Assembly: GCF_003350535.1 (NCBI RefSeq)
Contig: NZ_QQBB01000001.1
Span: 358,727 to 422,726 of the forward strand
Source of the DNA: Microvirga subterranea
GTDB lineage: Bacteria > Pseudomonadota > Alphaproteobacteria > Rhizobiales > Beijerinckiaceae
Direction of reading: 5' to 3'
DNA length: 64,000 nucleotides
How positions within the stretch are numbered: the first letter of the stretch is position 1; every line of letters starts with the position of its first letter. Of the stretch, positions 32,059 to 41,875 are shown piece by piece. Under the pieces are notes generated by a model. The model made no database searches. It was not told where the DNA came from and saw only the letters and a program-made list of their open reading frames with translations. The position numbers and the translations under genes are program-made.

Positions 32059-32565
32059 ATGGTCAGGGCATTGGCTTTCGCGGCGGCCTGCGTGGCAGGC
32101 ACCATGGGCCTAGCGGACGCAGCCGCGGCCCGCGAGGTGGTGCCGTTCCAGGCCAGCATCTCTCCCGGCACCATCGTGATCCGCACGGGCGAGCGGCGCC
32201 TCTACTACGTGCGCGGCGACGGCACGGCCGTCCGCTATCCGGTCGCGGTCGGCAAGCCCGGCAAGCAATGGTTCGGGGAGGCCCGGGTCGACGGCAAGTA
32301 TGTCCGTCCCGCCTGGTCCCCGCCGGCGGAGGTGAAGCGCGACAACCCGCGGCTGCCCAACGTGATTCCGGGCGGCGCCCCGAACAACCCCATGGGGGCG
32401 CGGGCGCTGACCCTTGACCTGGACGAATACGCCATCCACGGCACCAACCGTCCCGGCTCCATCGGGACTTACGCCTCCTACGGCTGCATCCGCATGCACA
32501 ACGAGGACATCGTGGACCTCTACGAGCGGGTGAGCGTCGGGACGCGGGTGGTCGTCACGCCCTGA
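32059..32565 (+). CDS. L,D-transpeptidase (YkuD domain)
   Basis: A periplasmic enzyme of 168 residues with a signal peptide (about 1-24, ending DAAAA). The YkuD catalytic region is intact: HGTNRPGSIGTYASYGCIRM, with the conserved His and the nucleophilic Cys in SYGCIRM. Such enzymes form 3-3 peptidoglycan cross-links or attach proteins to the wall. There is no separate peptidoglycan-binding domain. A strong ribosome binding site, AGGAGGGGG, precedes the ATG. Confidence 0.92.
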   Translation: MVRALAFAAACVAGTMGLADAAAAREVVPFQASISPGTIVIRTGERRLYYVRGDGTAVRYPVAVGKPGKQWFGEARVDGKYVRPAWSPPAEVKRDNPRLPNVIPGGAPNNPMGARALTLDLDEYAIHGTNRPGSIGTYASYGCIRMHNEDIVDLYERVSVGTRVVVTP

Positions 32566-32617
32566 TCCTCCGGCTTTATAGAACTTTGTAACAATTCGTT
32601 TGCGTCCCACGGCGATT

Positions 32618-32636
32618 CACGTTTCAATATAACGTG
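32618..32636. promoter_or_regulatory. Palindrome CACGTT-N7-AACGTG in the promoter of a small membrane protein gene
   Basis: The perfect 6-base arms enclose CAATAT, a plausible -10 element. It is 17 bases upstream of the ATG at 32654. It could be an operator overlapping the promoter; no regulator is identified. Confidence 0.35.
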
Positions 32637-32653
32637 CACGTGAGGCGCCGCCG

Positions 32654-32875
32654 ATGAACAGCAGACCAGATCAGACCCCGTCGGCATTGCGCCCGGAATT
32701 CCCCGGGCTCGCCGTCCTGATCGGCATGTCGGTCTGCCTGCTCGGACTGATCCTCACGGCCTATGGGGCCATCTGGGTGGCATCTCCGCCCTTCGGCCCC
32801 GCCATCATGGTCTTCGGCCTCGTCATCCTGGCTCTAGGGGTTGTCCTGCTGAGGATGCTCCTGCGCCCCCTCTAG
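32654..32875 (+). CDS. Small two-helix membrane protein, 73 aa, unknown function
   Basis: After a short polar N-terminus there are two membrane helices (about 18-40 and 45-68) joined by the loop VASPPFG. It ends with an Arg-rich tip, LLRMLLRPL. I recognise no family. It is preceded by an AT-rich promoter-like stretch and a palindrome. It converges with the cyclopropane synthase gene, ending ten bases short of that gene's stop. Codon usage matches the neighbours, which supports it as real. Confidence 0.65.
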   Translation: MNSRPDQTPSALRPEFPGLAVLIGMSVCLLGLILTAYGAIWVASPPFGPAIMVFGLVILALGVVLLRMLLRPL

Positions 32876-32885
32876 ATCCCAACTC

Positions 32886-34199
32886 TCAACGGCTGCCGTC
32901 GCGATAGAGATCCGCCCGTGACGGCGGCAGTCCGGACGGGCCGCGGGTGCGCTTGGAGGCAAGCGTCTGGTTGACGCCGATAACGCCGCGCTCGAAACCG
33001 AGCGACACGCCCGCGAGATAGAGCAGCCACGCCCGCGTGGTCTCGGGGCCGACTTCCGCTTCCGCCTTCGCCCGGTTCGCCGTGAGGTTCTCCCACCACA
33101 GGCGCGTGGTGCGCTGGTAATGCTCGCGCCAGGCCTCCACGTCGTGCACCTCGAAGCCGTGGCGTTCGAGGTTGGAGACCGACATGCCGAGATGGTCGAG
33201 CTCCGCGCCCGGGAAGATGTAGCGCATGATCGCCTTCGCCTCGGGCTTGAGGCGGCCGAACGCCTTGTCGGAGCGCTTGGCCCGGCGCGCGATGCAATGA
33301 TGCAGGTAGAGCCCACGGGGCCTGAGCAGCCGGTGAACCGTGCGGAAGTAGGTGGGGTAATTGGCGATCCCCACATGCTCGAACATGCCGATAGAGGAGA
33401 TCTTGTCGAACTCGCCCTCCATCTGGGTGAAGTCCTTGAGCAGCACCTCGACCCGGTCCTGGAGCCCCAGCCGCTCGACCTTCTCGCGCGCTAAGGCCGC
33501 CTGCTCCTCGGCGAGCGTCACGCCCACCGCCTTCACGCCGTAATGCTGCGCCGCATGGCAGATGAGCGCGCCCCAGCCGCAGCCGATGTCGAGCAGGCGC
33601 TCGCCGGGTTTGAGCCGCAGCTTGCGGCAGATCATGTCGAGCTTGTCCGTTTGAGCGCGGGCGAGGTCGTCGTGCCAGTCGGGCTGGAAGTAGGCGCAGG
33701 TATAGACCATCTCCGGGTCGAGGAAGAGCCGGTAGAAGTCGTTCGACACGTCGTAGTGATAGGCGATGTTGGCCTTGTTGCTGGAGGGCTTGCCGTCGCG
33801 CGCGCCGGTCCCTTCCGCCGGCCGGTCGAGGGGGCGGGGCATGTCGGCGGGCGCGCGGAAGAACCGGAAGGCGGCCTTCAGGGCCTTGAGCTTGCTCACA
33901 CCCTTGAGGCGCCGGCCGATCTTGCCTTGCGGGCGCTGCGCCGCAAGATCGAAGATGGTGCCGTTCTTGAGATCGAGAAGCCCCGCCACATAGGCGTTGA
34001 CGGCCGTGTCCAGGGTCGGCCGCCGCAGCAGGCTCGCGACCACGTTCTCGCGCTTGATCACGAGGCGCATGGCGTAGGACGGCAGGTCCCGCGGAACCGT
34101 GGTCCCGTCCCACAGCTCGAAGCCGAATTGCAGATCCAGCGCCCGGTGCGCCTCGTCCAGAAGATCCCGGAAGATGTCCAGGCGTGCCGCCCCGCTCAC
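32886..34199 (-). CDS. Cyclopropane-fatty-acyl-phospholipid synthase family protein
   Basis: 437 residues. An N-terminal helical lipid-associated part (about 1-150) is followed by a SAM-dependent methyltransferase core with LDIGCGWGALICHAA, then AYHYDVSNDFY-type and FEHVGIANYPTYF segments typical of CFA synthases. It adds a methylene bridge to unsaturated acyl chains of membrane phospholipids, usually on entry to stationary phase or under acid stress. The neighbouring ECF41 sigma gene on the same strand lies 70 bases upstream, so shared stress control is possible. Paralogues with altered substrates exist, so no gene symbol is given. Confidence 0.92.
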   Translation of the reverse strand: MSGAARLDIFRDLLDEAHRALDLQFGFELWDGTTVPRDLPSYAMRLVIKRENVVASLLRRPTLDTAVNAYVAGLLDLKNGTIFDLAAQRPQGKIGRRLKGVSKLKALKAAFRFFRAPADMPRPLDRPAEGTGARDGKPSSNKANIAYHYDVSNDFYRLFLDPEMVYTCAYFQPDWHDDLARAQTDKLDMICRKLRLKPGERLLDIGCGWGALICHAAQHYGVKAVGVTLAEEQAALAREKVERLGLQDRVEVLLKDFTQMEGEFDKISSIGMFEHVGIANYPTYFRTVHRLLRPRGLYLHHCIARRAKRSDKAFGRLKPEAKAIMRYIFPGAELDHLGMSVSNLERHGFEVHDVEAWREHYQRTTRLWWENLTANRAKAEAEVGPETTRAWLLYLAGVSLGFERGVIGVNQTLASKRTRGPSGLPPSRADLYRDGSR

Positions 34200-34269
34200 T
34201 CCACCCCTCCCCTTTTGGGCAGCACGGTAACGGCTGCGGCCGGGCAGAACAATGGTCCCTTTGGCGGGC

Positions 34270-35184
34270 TCAAGGATCCGGCGTCGGCAGCGGGCGGGAC
34301 AGGTCGAGCTGCGCGACGTGGCGGAGCTTCTCGGGATTGCGCACTACGTAGATGGCGGTGATGCGCCCGTCCTCGATCTGGAGCGCCGTGGTCTGGAGGG
34401 TGTCGCCGGCCTCCAGGGTGACGAAGCCCGGCAGGCCGTTGATCGTCCCCTTGTACAGCACCGGCGGCGTCGCGAAGTCGGACTTGCGGGCCACGCCCAT
34501 GAGGAGCCCCGCCACCCGGCGGAAGCCGAAGAGCGGGTTGAGGGCCGCGTTCTTGATGCCGCCGCCGTCCGTATAGGCGGCCACGTTCTCGGCGAGCAGC
34601 GCCTGCAGCCCCTGCAGGTCGCCGCTGCGGGAAGCCGCGAAGAAGGCATCGACCACCCGCTGCCCTTCGTCCTGCGGGACCGGGAAGCGCGGACGGGCGG
34701 CGCGCACGTTGCGACGCGCCCGGGCGGCGAGCTGGCGGCAGGCGGCGGGCTCCCGGTCGAGGGTCCGGGCGATCTCGTCGAAGCCCATGCCGAACACGTC
34801 GTGCAGCAGGAAGGCGGCGCGCTCGAGCGGAGAGAGCCGTTCGAGCGCCATCATCAGCGTGAGGGAGAGATCGTCCTCCCCGTCCTCGGCCCCGTCGTCG
34901 AAGACCGGCTCGGGAAGCCAGGGCCCGATATAGGTCTCGCGCTTCACCCGGGCCGATTTCAGGTGGTCGAGGCAAAGCCGCGTCACCGTCCGGGACAGAA
35001 AGGCGGCGGGCTCCCGGACGGCGGAGCGGTCCGCCCCGTGCCAGCGCAGCCAGGCCTCCTGGACGATGTCCTCGGCTTCCGCCATCGAGCCGAGCATCCG
35101 GTAGGCGAGGCGGACCAGCCGGGGCCGTAAGCTCCGGAACGGGTCCGCCTCATGGGCGTCTCCGTGGCCGTCAGGCGGCCGCAC
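34270..35184 (-). CDS. ECF41-type sigma factor with C-terminal SnoaL-like domain
   Basis: 304 residues from a GTG start. Sigma2 (RLAYRMLGSMAEAEDIVQEA) and sigma4 (LSPLERAAFLLHDVFGMGFDEIA) regions are followed by a SnoaL-like domain (about 172-304). Three ECF41 marks are present: the linker WLPEP (89-93), DGGG (206-209) and NPEKL (283-287). In this group the C-terminal domain controls the sigma factor itself and no anti-sigma is needed. The start overlaps the AhpD-like gene by 14 bases. ECF41 factors typically drive a promoter upstream of this very partner. Confidence 0.93.
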   Translation of the reverse strand: MRPPDGHGDAHEADPFRSLRPRLVRLAYRMLGSMAEAEDIVQEAWLRWHGADRSAVREPAAFLSRTVTRLCLDHLKSARVKRETYIGPWLPEPVFDDGAEDGEDDLSLTLMMALERLSPLERAAFLLHDVFGMGFDEIARTLDREPAACRQLAARARRNVRAARPRFPVPQDEGQRVVDAFFAASRSGDLQGLQALLAENVAAYTDGGGIKNAALNPLFGFRRVAGLLMGVARKSDFATPPVLYKGTINGLPGFVTLEAGDTLQTTALQIEDGRITAIYVVRNPEKLRHVAQLDLSRPLPTPDP

Positions 35185-35635
35185 GGTGCGCCCCGACCGG
35201 ATGGATCGACCGGAACCCGATGGCGAAGCGGTTCCAGGCGTTGATGGCGGAAATCGCCAGGGTGAGCTTGACCTGCTCCTCGTCCGAGAAATGCGCCTTC
35301 AGGAGGGCGTAATCCTCATCGGGCGCACGGGTCTGGGCCACCAGCGTGAGGGCCTCGGTCCAGGCGAGGGCGGCCCGTTCCCGGTCGCTGTAGAGGGGCG
35401 ATTCGCGCCACGCGTCGAGGAGGTAGAGACGCTCCTCGGTCTCGCCGTCGGCCCGCGCCTCGCGGGTGTGCATGTGGATGCAGAAGGCGCAGCCGTTGAT
35501 CTGCGAGGCCCGGACCTTCACCAGATGGATCAGGCTCATCTCCAGCCCGCTCGCCTTCACCTGGTTCTCCAGGTCGAGCATGGCCTTCATGGTGGCCGGG
35601 GCGGCCGTGAAGGGGTTGAGGCGGGGTTCGGTCAT
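35171..35635 (-). CDS. Carboxymuconolactone decarboxylase / AhpD-like protein
   Basis: A 154-residue alkylhydroperoxidase-fold protein. The redox CxxC with following His is in NGCAFCIHMHTREAR, and the family start LNPFTAAPATMKAMLDLE is clear. Such proteins reduce peroxides or act as thiol oxidoreductases. I chose the ATG at 35635 because AAGGA lies nine bases upstream; the TTG at 35644 is directly adjacent to that site and impossible. It is upstream of and overlaps the ECF41 gene, its usual partner. Confidence 0.92.
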   Translation of the reverse strand: MTEPRLNPFTAAPATMKAMLDLENQVKASGLEMSLIHLVKVRASQINGCAFCIHMHTREARADGETEERLYLLDAWRESPLYSDRERAALAWTEALTLVAQTRAPDEDYALLKAHFSDEEQVKLTLAISAINAWNRFAIGFRSIHPVGAHRAAA

Positions 35636-35717
35636 CGTCGTCAATCCTTTTCGATCGTGCTGACGGGATCAAGACGAGACGACGGGGCCGGATGTGACAT
35701 GCCCGGCGAAAATTTTT

Positions 35718-35954
35718 TCAGAAGTCGCTGGCGAGGCCCTTCACCTCCCAGTCCTCGTAACGGACCGGCTCCAGGCCGCCGCGACCGTTATGCTCCTTGC
35801 GGGCGGCGATCTCCGCCGCACGGGCGTCGATCTCGCGGCGGCGCTCGGCCGCCTCCTCCAGGGCGCGCCGGGCGGCGGGCGAGAGGGGCTTGTCGGGTGC
35901 CGCGCCTTCGAGGAAGGCGGCCGGATCCATCTTGGGGGTGTCGTTCGTGCTCAT
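35718..35954 (-). CDS. SdhAF4 (DUF1674), succinate dehydrogenase assembly factor, 78 aa
   Basis: A small protein whose C-terminus [22 protein letters not shown] is the DUF1674 hallmark. SdhAF4 binds the flavinylated SdhA subunit and guards it before assembly of complex II. The N-terminal part is charged and probably disordered. The ATG at 35954 is chosen; the same frame stays open far upstream across the htpX and rsmB genes but that part is antisense to them. It is divergent from htpX, with 138 bases between starts. Confidence 0.88.
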   Translation of the reverse strand: MSTNDTPKMDPAAFLEGAAPDKPLSPAARRALEEAAERRREIDARAAEIAARKEHNGRGGLEPVRYEDWEVKGLASDF

Positions 35955-36092
35955 GGGGCGCCTTATGCCATGTCCGCCCGGGCCTTTCGAGCGCGTTCGG
36001 GCGGATCCTGCGAGGATCTTGGGACTGACCTGGACCGTTCCCACATAAGGGTCGTGCGGACGATCCGCGTTGGACACGAGTTGGAGACCCTG

Positions 36093-37016
36093 ATGAACAC
36101 CGTCAAGACCGGGATGCTTCTGGCGGCCCTGACGGCCCTTTTCGGCGTGGTCGGCTACATGCTGGGCGGCGCGAACGGCATGCTGATCGCACTCGGCCTC
36201 GCCGTCGCCACGAACCTCTACGCCTATTGGAACTCCGACCGGCTGGCGCTCGCGGCCCATCACGCGGCCGAGGTGGACGAGCGCACGGCGCCCGACCTGT
36301 TTCGCATGGTGCGGGACCTGTCGCAGCGCGCAGGCCTGCCGATGCCGCGGGTCTATCTCATCGACAATCCCCAGCCCAACGCCTTCGCGACCGGCCGCAA
36401 CCCGGAGAACGCCGCGGTGGCCGCCACCACGGGCCTGCTGCAGATGCTCTCCTACGACGAGATCGCAGGCGTGATGGCGCACGAGCTGGCCCACATCAAG
36501 AACCGCGACACCCTGATCATGACCGTCAGCGCCACCGTCGCGGGCGCCATCGCGACGATCGCCCAGTTCGGGTTCTTCTTCGGCGGACGCGGCGACGAAC
36601 GGCCCAATCCGATCGTGATGCTGGCCACCGCCCTCATCGCGCCGATCGCCGCCATGATCATTCAGATGGCCATCAGCCGCTCGCGGGAGTATGACGCGGA
36701 CCGGATGGGCGCCGAGATCTGCGGCCAGCCCATGGCACTCGCGTCCGCGCTCGCCAAGATCGCGGGCGGTGCCGCCCACATTCCCAACATGGATGCGGAG
36801 CGCCACCCGGCGACGGCGCCGCTCTTCATCATCAACCCCCTTTCGGGACACGGCATGGACAACCTCTTCTCGACCCACCCGGCGACGGAAAACCGGATCG
36901 CCGCCCTCCAGGCGCTGGCGCAGCAGATGGGAGCACCGATGCGCGGCGGCTTCGCGCCCCGGCCGCCGGCGGGCAGCCCCTGGGGCAATGCCCCGCGCCG
37001 CGGGCCGTGGGGCTGA
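36093..37016 (+). CDS. htpX: Membrane zinc metalloprotease HtpX
   Basis: 307 residues. Two N-terminal membrane helices (about 8-24 and 28-44), the zinc motif HELAH at 130-134, two further hydrophobic segments, and the third ligand in [12 protein letters not shown]. It degrades misfolded membrane proteins together with FtsH. The tail is Pro/Gly/Arg-rich. The ATG at 36093 follows GGAG. The rsmB gene begins three bases after the stop, so the two are an operon, as in many Hyphomicrobiales. Confidence 0.97.
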   Translation: MNTVKTGMLLAALTALFGVVGYMLGGANGMLIALGLAVATNLYAYWNSDRLALAAHHAAEVDERTAPDLFRMVRDLSQRAGLPMPRVYLIDNPQPNAFATGRNPENAAVAATTGLLQMLSYDEIAGVMAHELAHIKNRDTLIMTVSATVAGAIATIAQFGFFFGGRGDERPNPIVMLATALIAPIAAMIIQMAISRSREYDADRMGAEICGQPMALASALAKIAGGAAHIPNMDAERHPATAPLFIINPLSGHGMDNLFSTHPATENRIAALQALAQQMGAPMRGGFAPRPPAGSPWGNAPRRGPWG

Positions 37017-37019
37017 GAC

Positions 37020-38330
37020 GTGGCCGATCATTCCGAATCCTCCGGCCTCGGGCCGCGCCGCCTCGCCTGGAATGCCGTCACGGAGGCGCTCAAGCGCCGC
37101 GTTCCCCTCGACGACATGCTCGACGAGTTCGGCCCCCAGGAGCGCCTGTCGGGCCGGGACGAGGCGCTCGCCCGCGCCATCGCCATCGTGACCATGCGCC
37201 GGCTCGGCACCATCGGCTGGGCCCTGCGCGAGCGGCTCGACAAGGGCGCCCGCGACGAGCGCCTGCTCAACCTCCTCGCCATCGGGGCGGCGCAGATCCT
37301 CTTCCTCGACGTGCCGGACCATGCGGCGGTCGACACCGCCGTGCAGCTCGCTCAAGAGGACCGCAGGCTGAAACATGCAGGCGGGCTCATCAACGCGGTC
37401 CTGCGCCGGGTCGCCCGCGAGCGCGACGGGATCCTGTCCGCCGCCGATCCCTGGCTCGACACGCCGGGCTGGCTGGAGGAGCGCTGGATCGCCCAGTACG
37501 GGGAAGACCTCGCCGCCGAGATCGCCAGGGCGCATCAGGCCCTGCCGTCCGTGGACCTGACCGTGAAAGAGGACGCGTCCGGCTGGGCCGAGCGCCTCGG
37601 AGGCATCCTGCTGCCGACGGGGAGCATCCGCCTCACCGAGCGCACGGCGATCCGCGAGCTTCCTGGCTACGAGGACGGCGCCTGGTGGGTGCAGGACGCC
37701 GCCGCCGCCCTTCCGGCGCGCCTGCTCGACCCCAAGCCCGGCGAGCGCATCGCAGATCTGTGCGCCGCGCCCGGCGGCAAGACCGCCCAGCTCGCCGCCG
37801 CCGGAGCCGAGGTGCTGGCCGTCGACCGCTCGGCCAAGCGCCTGAAGCGGCTGGAGGAGAACCTGGCGCGCCTGAAGCTCCAGGCCGCGACCCGCGCCGT
37901 CGACGCCGAAAAGCTCGACGAGACGTCCTTCGACGCGATCCTGCTCGACGCGCCCTGCTCGGCGACGGGCACGATCCGCCGCCACCCGGACGTGGCCTGG
38001 ACCAAGGGCGAGGAGGACGTGAGGAAGCTCGCGGGCCTGCAGACGCGCCTCCTCGACAAGGCCGCAAGCCTGCTCAAGCCTGGTGGGCGGCTCGTCTACT
38101 GCACCTGCTCGCTCGAAGCGGAAGAAGGGGAGCGGCAGGCCCAAGCTTTTCTCGCGCGGCATCCGGACTTCAAGCGAAAGCCGGTCAGTCCTGAGGAGAT
38201 CGGCGGCCTCACTGAGTGCCTGACCCCGGAGGGCGACGTGCGAACCCTGCCCTGCCATCTTTCGGTGGCCGGCCACGACCGCAGCGGCCTCGACGGGTTC
38301 TTCATGGCCCGCTTCGTGCGGGATGCGTGA
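37020..38330 (+). CDS. RsmB-type rRNA (cytosine-5) methyltransferase
   Basis: 436 residues from a GTG start. An N-terminal NusB-like domain (about 1-145) is followed by a SAM-binding core with DLCAAPGGKTAQLAAAG. The catalytic cysteine pair is in DAPCSATGTIRRHPD and YCTCSLEAEEGE. By family it makes m5C in 16S rRNA. It directly follows htpX, and after a 76-base gap a heparinase-family gene starts. Exact target site is not provable from sequence. Confidence 0.93.
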   Translation: MADHSESSGLGPRRLAWNAVTEALKRRVPLDDMLDEFGPQERLSGRDEALARAIAIVTMRRLGTIGWALRERLDKGARDERLLNLLAIGAAQILFLDVPDHAAVDTAVQLAQEDRRLKHAGGLINAVLRRVARERDGILSAADPWLDTPGWLEERWIAQYGEDLAAEIARAHQALPSVDLTVKEDASGWAERLGGILLPTGSIRLTERTAIRELPGYEDGAWWVQDAAAALPARLLDPKPGERIADLCAAPGGKTAQLAAAGAEVLAVDRSAKRLKRLEENLARLKLQAATRAVDAEKLDETSFDAILLDAPCSATGTIRRHPDVAWTKGEEDVRKLAGLQTRLLDKAASLLKPGGRLVYCTCSLEAEEGERQAQAFLARHPDFKRKPVSPEEIGGLTECLTPEGDVRTLPCHLSVAGHDRSGLDGFFMARFVRDA

Positions 38331-38406
38331 CAACAAAACACTCCGTGCTTACCGGATGTTAACCAAAAAGCTGGAACTCCTCGTTTAAGCTGCAGTCGAA
38401 TTCAGC

Positions 38407-40188
38407 ATGAGAAGAGGAGCGCCACGCGTGGATTCCGGGCCCGACCGCTGGCGGCTATACGGCCTCGCGCTGCGCGAGGCCGGTCGCGCCGCGCGCGGCA
38501 CCCTCGCCGGGAGCGCGACGCTGCTCCGGTTCGGCACTCCCGTGCCGCACCGGCTGCTCTTCGCCCCGCAGGACCTGCGCACGGCCGATCCCACTATCGC
38601 GACCGACATCTATTCGGGCTTCTTCGCCTTCGCGGGCCGCGCCATCACCACGAGCGGGCGCTCGCCCTTCAGCTTCGTGCCCCCGAGCCGCGCCTGGGCT
38701 GAGGCGCTCTACGGGTTCGGCTGGCTCCGGCACCTGCGGGCCGCCGGCACCGCGCTGGCCCAGGCCAATGCCCGCTCGCTCGTCGACGAGTTCGTCACCT
38801 CGCGCCTCGGCGACAAACGGACCGCCACCGAGACCGGAATCCTCGCGCGCCGGCTCATGTCCTTCATCAGCCAGTCGCCGCTGATCCTGGAGGGCGCGGA
38901 CCACGCCTTCTACCAGCGCTTCCTGCGCATCCTCGGCCAGTCGGTGAAGGACCTGGAGCGGCGCACCCGCACGGGCGCCCTGCCGTTCGAGCTGCTCATG
39001 GCGGCCATCGCCCTGTGCTATGCGGGCCTGTGCTGCGAGGGCCTGGAGCGCACGCTCAAGCGCGCCACGCGCCTCCTCGTGCGCGAGCTCGACCGGCAGG
39101 TCCTGGCCGACGGCGGACATGCGAGCCGCAACCCGCGCATCGTCGTCGAGCTGCTCTTCGATCTCCTGCCGCTCCGCCAGATGTACGCCAGCCGCGAGAT
39201 CGACACGCCCGAATCCCTGCTCCACGCCATCGACCGCATGCTGCCCATGGTGCGCCTGTTCCGGCACGGCGACGGCACCCTGTCCCATTTCAACGGCATG
39301 GGCGTGACCGCCGCCGACCATCTGGCGACGCTCCTCACCTACGACGACATGCGCAGCCAGCCGATCCACCACGCGCCTCATTCGGGCTACGAGCGCATGG
39401 AGGCGGGCCCCGCCCTGCTGGTCGCCGACGTGGGCAAGCCGCCGCCGCTTCCGCTCTCGACCGAAGCCGGCGCCGGCTGCCTGTCGTTCGAGTTCTCCAG
39501 CGGCCGCCAGCGCATCGTGGTCAATTGCGGCACGCCGCGCATCGCCACCGAGGCGGTGATCCAGGCCTCGCGCTCGACGGTGGCGCATTCCACCGCCTCC
39601 ATCAACGACGTCTCGTCCTGCCAGATCGTGGCCGCGAAGGGCCATTGGCTCGACCGGGCGATCGCCGGCTGGGTCATGCGGCGGATCGGCCCGGTGGTGA
39701 TCGGCGGGCCGGAGCGCGTGACGGCGGAGCGCAGCGAACGCGACCACGTGCAGCTCCTCAGCGCCAGCCACGACGGCTATCGGGCGGGCTTCGGCCTCAC
39801 CCACGAGCGGCGCTGGCACCTCCATCCCGACGGGGAGGTGCTGGAGGGCGAAGACGTGTTCTGGGGCGAAGGCACGAGCGTGCCGACCCGCGAGGCCGTC
39901 GTGCGGTTCCACCTGGCGCCGGGCATCAAGGCGAGCCGGGCGCAGGGCGGCCGCGTGGTCATGCTGGTCCTGCCCAACCGGGAGGCCTGGCAGTTCACGG
40001 TCAGCCCCGGCGAGGCCTTCGTCGAGGACAGCGCGTTCCTGGCGACGTCGGAGGGCATGCGGCGCACGGAGCAGATCGTGCTCGGCCTGCGGCCGAGCGA
40101 GACGCCCTCCGTCCGCTGGCGCTTCCAGCGCCTGGCCCGTAGCTTTCCGCAGGAGCCGCCGGCGGAGCCCGATCCGGGACTGCTCTGA
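38407..40188 (+). CDS. Heparinase II/III family protein
   Basis: 593 residues. An alpha/alpha toroid N-terminal region (about 60-330) carries HFNGMGVTAADHLATLL, and a C-terminal beta-sandwich begins near CLSFEFSSGRQRIVVNCGTP. There is no obvious signal peptide. The family lyses uronic-acid-containing polysaccharides, but the conserved version between rsmB and purH in Hyphomicrobiales has no established substrate; a role in capsule or exopolysaccharide turnover is inference. Upstream, TTAACC and TTTAAG elements near 38350-38390 suggest a separate promoter. Confidence 0.88.
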   Translation: MRRGAPRVDSGPDRWRLYGLALREAGRAARGTLAGSATLLRFGTPVPHRLLFAPQDLRTADPTIATDIYSGFFAFAGRAITTSGRSPFSFVPPSRAWAEALYGFGWLRHLRAAGTALAQANARSLVDEFVTSRLGDKRTATETGILARRLMSFISQSPLILEGADHAFYQRFLRILGQSVKDLERRTRTGALPFELLMAAIALCYAGLCCEGLERTLKRATRLLVRELDRQVLADGGHASRNPRIVVELLFDLLPLRQMYASREIDTPESLLHAIDRMLPMVRLFRHGDGTLSHFNGMGVTAADHLATLLTYDDMRSQPIHHAPHSGYERMEAGPALLVADVGKPPPLPLSTEAGAGCLSFEFSSGRQRIVVNCGTPRIATEAVIQASRSTVAHSTASINDVSSCQIVAAKGHWLDRAIAGWVMRRIGPVVIGGPERVTAERSERDHVQLLSASHDGYRAGFGLTHERRWHLHPDGEVLEGEDVFWGEGTSVPTREAVVRFHLAPGIKASRAQGGRVVMLVLPNREAWQFTVSPGEAFVEDSAFLATSEGMRRTEQIVLGLRPSETPSVRWRFQRLARSFPQEPPAEPDPGLL

Positions 40189-40282
40189 AATCCGTGCTCT
40201 GCCATGAGTTTCGCGGCGGTTCCCATCGGGGTGTCGCCGTGCTATCGCGCGCCCATATCCTATCCAAATGGAGCGGCCCGCC

Positions 40283-41875
40283 ATGCCGAGCGACCCGAAG
40301 CGCATCACGCGCGCCCTGCTTTCCGTTTCCGACAAGACCGGCCTCGTGGACTTCGCCCGCGCCCTGCACGAGCGCGGCATCGAACTGGTCTCCACCGGCG
40401 GGACGCACAAGGCGCTCACGGAGGCGGGCCTGCCCGTGAAGGACGTGAGCGACGTCACGGGCTTCCCCGAGATGATGGACGGCCGCGTGAAGACGCTCCA
40501 TCCGTCGGTTCATGGCGGCCTCCTGGGCATTCGGGCGAATCCCGAGCACCAGGCCGCCATGCTGGCCCACGGCATCCAGCCCATCGACCTGCTGGTGGTG
40601 AACCTCTATCCCTTCGAGGCGACGGTCGCGGCGAACAAGCCGTACGACGACTGCATCGAGAACATCGACATCGGCGGTCCCGCGATGATCCGCGCCGCCG
40701 CCAAGAACCACGGCGACGTGGCCGTGGTGGTGGACGGGGCCGACTACGCCGCAATCCTGTCCGACCTCGACGCCTACGAGGGCGCCGTGACCCTCACGTT
40801 GCGCCGGCGCCTCGCCCAGAAGGCCTATGCGCGCACCGCCGCCTACGACGCGGCGATCTCCAACTGGTTCGCCCGCGAGCTTGCTGAGGAGACCCCGCCC
40901 TTCAGGGCGCTCGGCGGGTCCATCGCCGAGGTGCTGCGCTACGGCGAGAACCCGCACCAGTCGGCTGCCTTCTACCGCACGCCGGAGAACCGCCCCGGCG
41001 TCGCCACCGCCCGGCAGGTCCAGGGCAAGCAGCTCTCCTACAACAACATCAACGACACCGATGCGGCCTACGAGGCCGTGGCCGAGTTCCTGCCCGAACG
41101 CTCCGCCGCGGTGGTGATCGTCAAGCACGCCAACCCGTGCGGCGTGGCGGAAGGCACGACCCTGCGCGAGGCCTACGAGAAGGCCCTGCGCTGCGACCCG
41201 GTCTCGGCCTTCGGGGGCATCGTGGCCATGAACCGGCCCCTCGACGCGGAAGCCGCGCGCGCCATCACGGAGATCTTCACCGAGGTCATTATCGCCCCCG
41301 ACGCCAGCGAGGAGGCCATCACCATTGTGGCCGCGAAGAAGAACCTGCGCCTGCTGCTCGCGGGGGCCGTGCCCGACCCGCGCCAGGAGGGCCTGACCTT
41401 CCGCACGGTGGCAGGCGGCTTCCTGGCTCAAGCGCGCGACAACGCGGTGGTCGACGCCATGGACCTGAAGGTGGTGACCAAGCGCGCGCCCACCGACCGG
41501 GAGCTCGAGGACCTGCGCTTCGCGTTCCGGGTCGCCAAGCACGTGAAGTCGAACGCGATCGTCTATGCCCGGGACCTCGCCACGGTCGGCATCGGGGCCG
41601 GCCAGATGAGCCGGGTCGATTCCTCGCGCATCGCCGCCTGGAAGGCCGCCGAGGCCGCGAAGGCCGCGGGCCTGCCGGAGACCCTCGCCAGGGGCTCGGT
41701 GGTCGCCTCCGACGCGTTCTTCCCCTTCGCGGACGGCCTGCTCGCCGCCGCCGAGGCGGGCGCCACGGCGGTGATCCAGCCCGGCGGCTCCATGCGCGAC
41801 GAGGAGGTGATCCGCGCCGCCGACGAGGCGGGGCTCGCCATGGTGTTCACCGGCTACCGGCACTTCCGGCACTGA
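40283..41875 (+). CDS. purH: Bifunctional AICAR formyltransferase / IMP cyclohydrolase
   Basis: Last two steps of purine synthesis: formylation of AICAR and ring closure to IMP. 530 residues. The N-terminal cyclohydrolase has [17 protein letters not shown] and [12 protein letters not shown]; the C-terminal transferase has the catalytic Lys-His in [10 protein letters not shown] and the end motif [13 protein letters not shown] chose the ATG at 40283 because GGAG precedes it by nine bases; an ATG five codons earlier (40268) has no such site. The gap to the next gene contains an imperfect hairpin (GCCTGCCTCGT/ACGAGGCGGGC). Confidence 0.96.
   Translation: MPSDPKRITRALLSVSDKTGLVDFARALHERGIELVSTGGTHKALTEAGLPVKDVSDVTGFPEMMDGRVKTLHPSVHGGLLGIRANPEHQAAMLAHGIQPIDLLVVNLYPFEATVAANKPYDDCIENIDIGGPAMIRAAAKNHGDVAVVVDGADYAAILSDLDAYEGAVTLTLRRRLAQKAYARTAAYDAAISNWFARELAEETPPFRALGGSIAEVLRYGENPHQSAAFYRTPENRPGVATARQVQGKQLSYNNINDTDAAYEAVAEFLPERSAAVVIVKHANPCGVAEGTTLREAYEKALRCDPVSAFGGIVAMNRPLDAEAARAITEIFTEVIIAPDASEEAITIVAAKKNLRLLLAGAVPDPRQEGLTFRTVAGGFLAQARDNAVVDAMDLKVVTKRAPTDRELEDLRFAFRVAKHVKSNAIVYARDLATVGIGAGQMSRVDSSRIAAWKAAEAAKAAGLPETLARGSVVASDAFFPFADGLLAAAEAGATAVIQPGGSMRDEEVIRAADEAGLAMVFTGYRHFRH

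Noticed and set aside
36018..36047. Possible heat-shock sigma-32 promoter (CTTG ... CCACATA) upstream of htpX
   Set aside because: The spacing of 18-19 bases and the weak -10 do not fit the consensus well enough to list, although heat-shock control of htpX would make sense.
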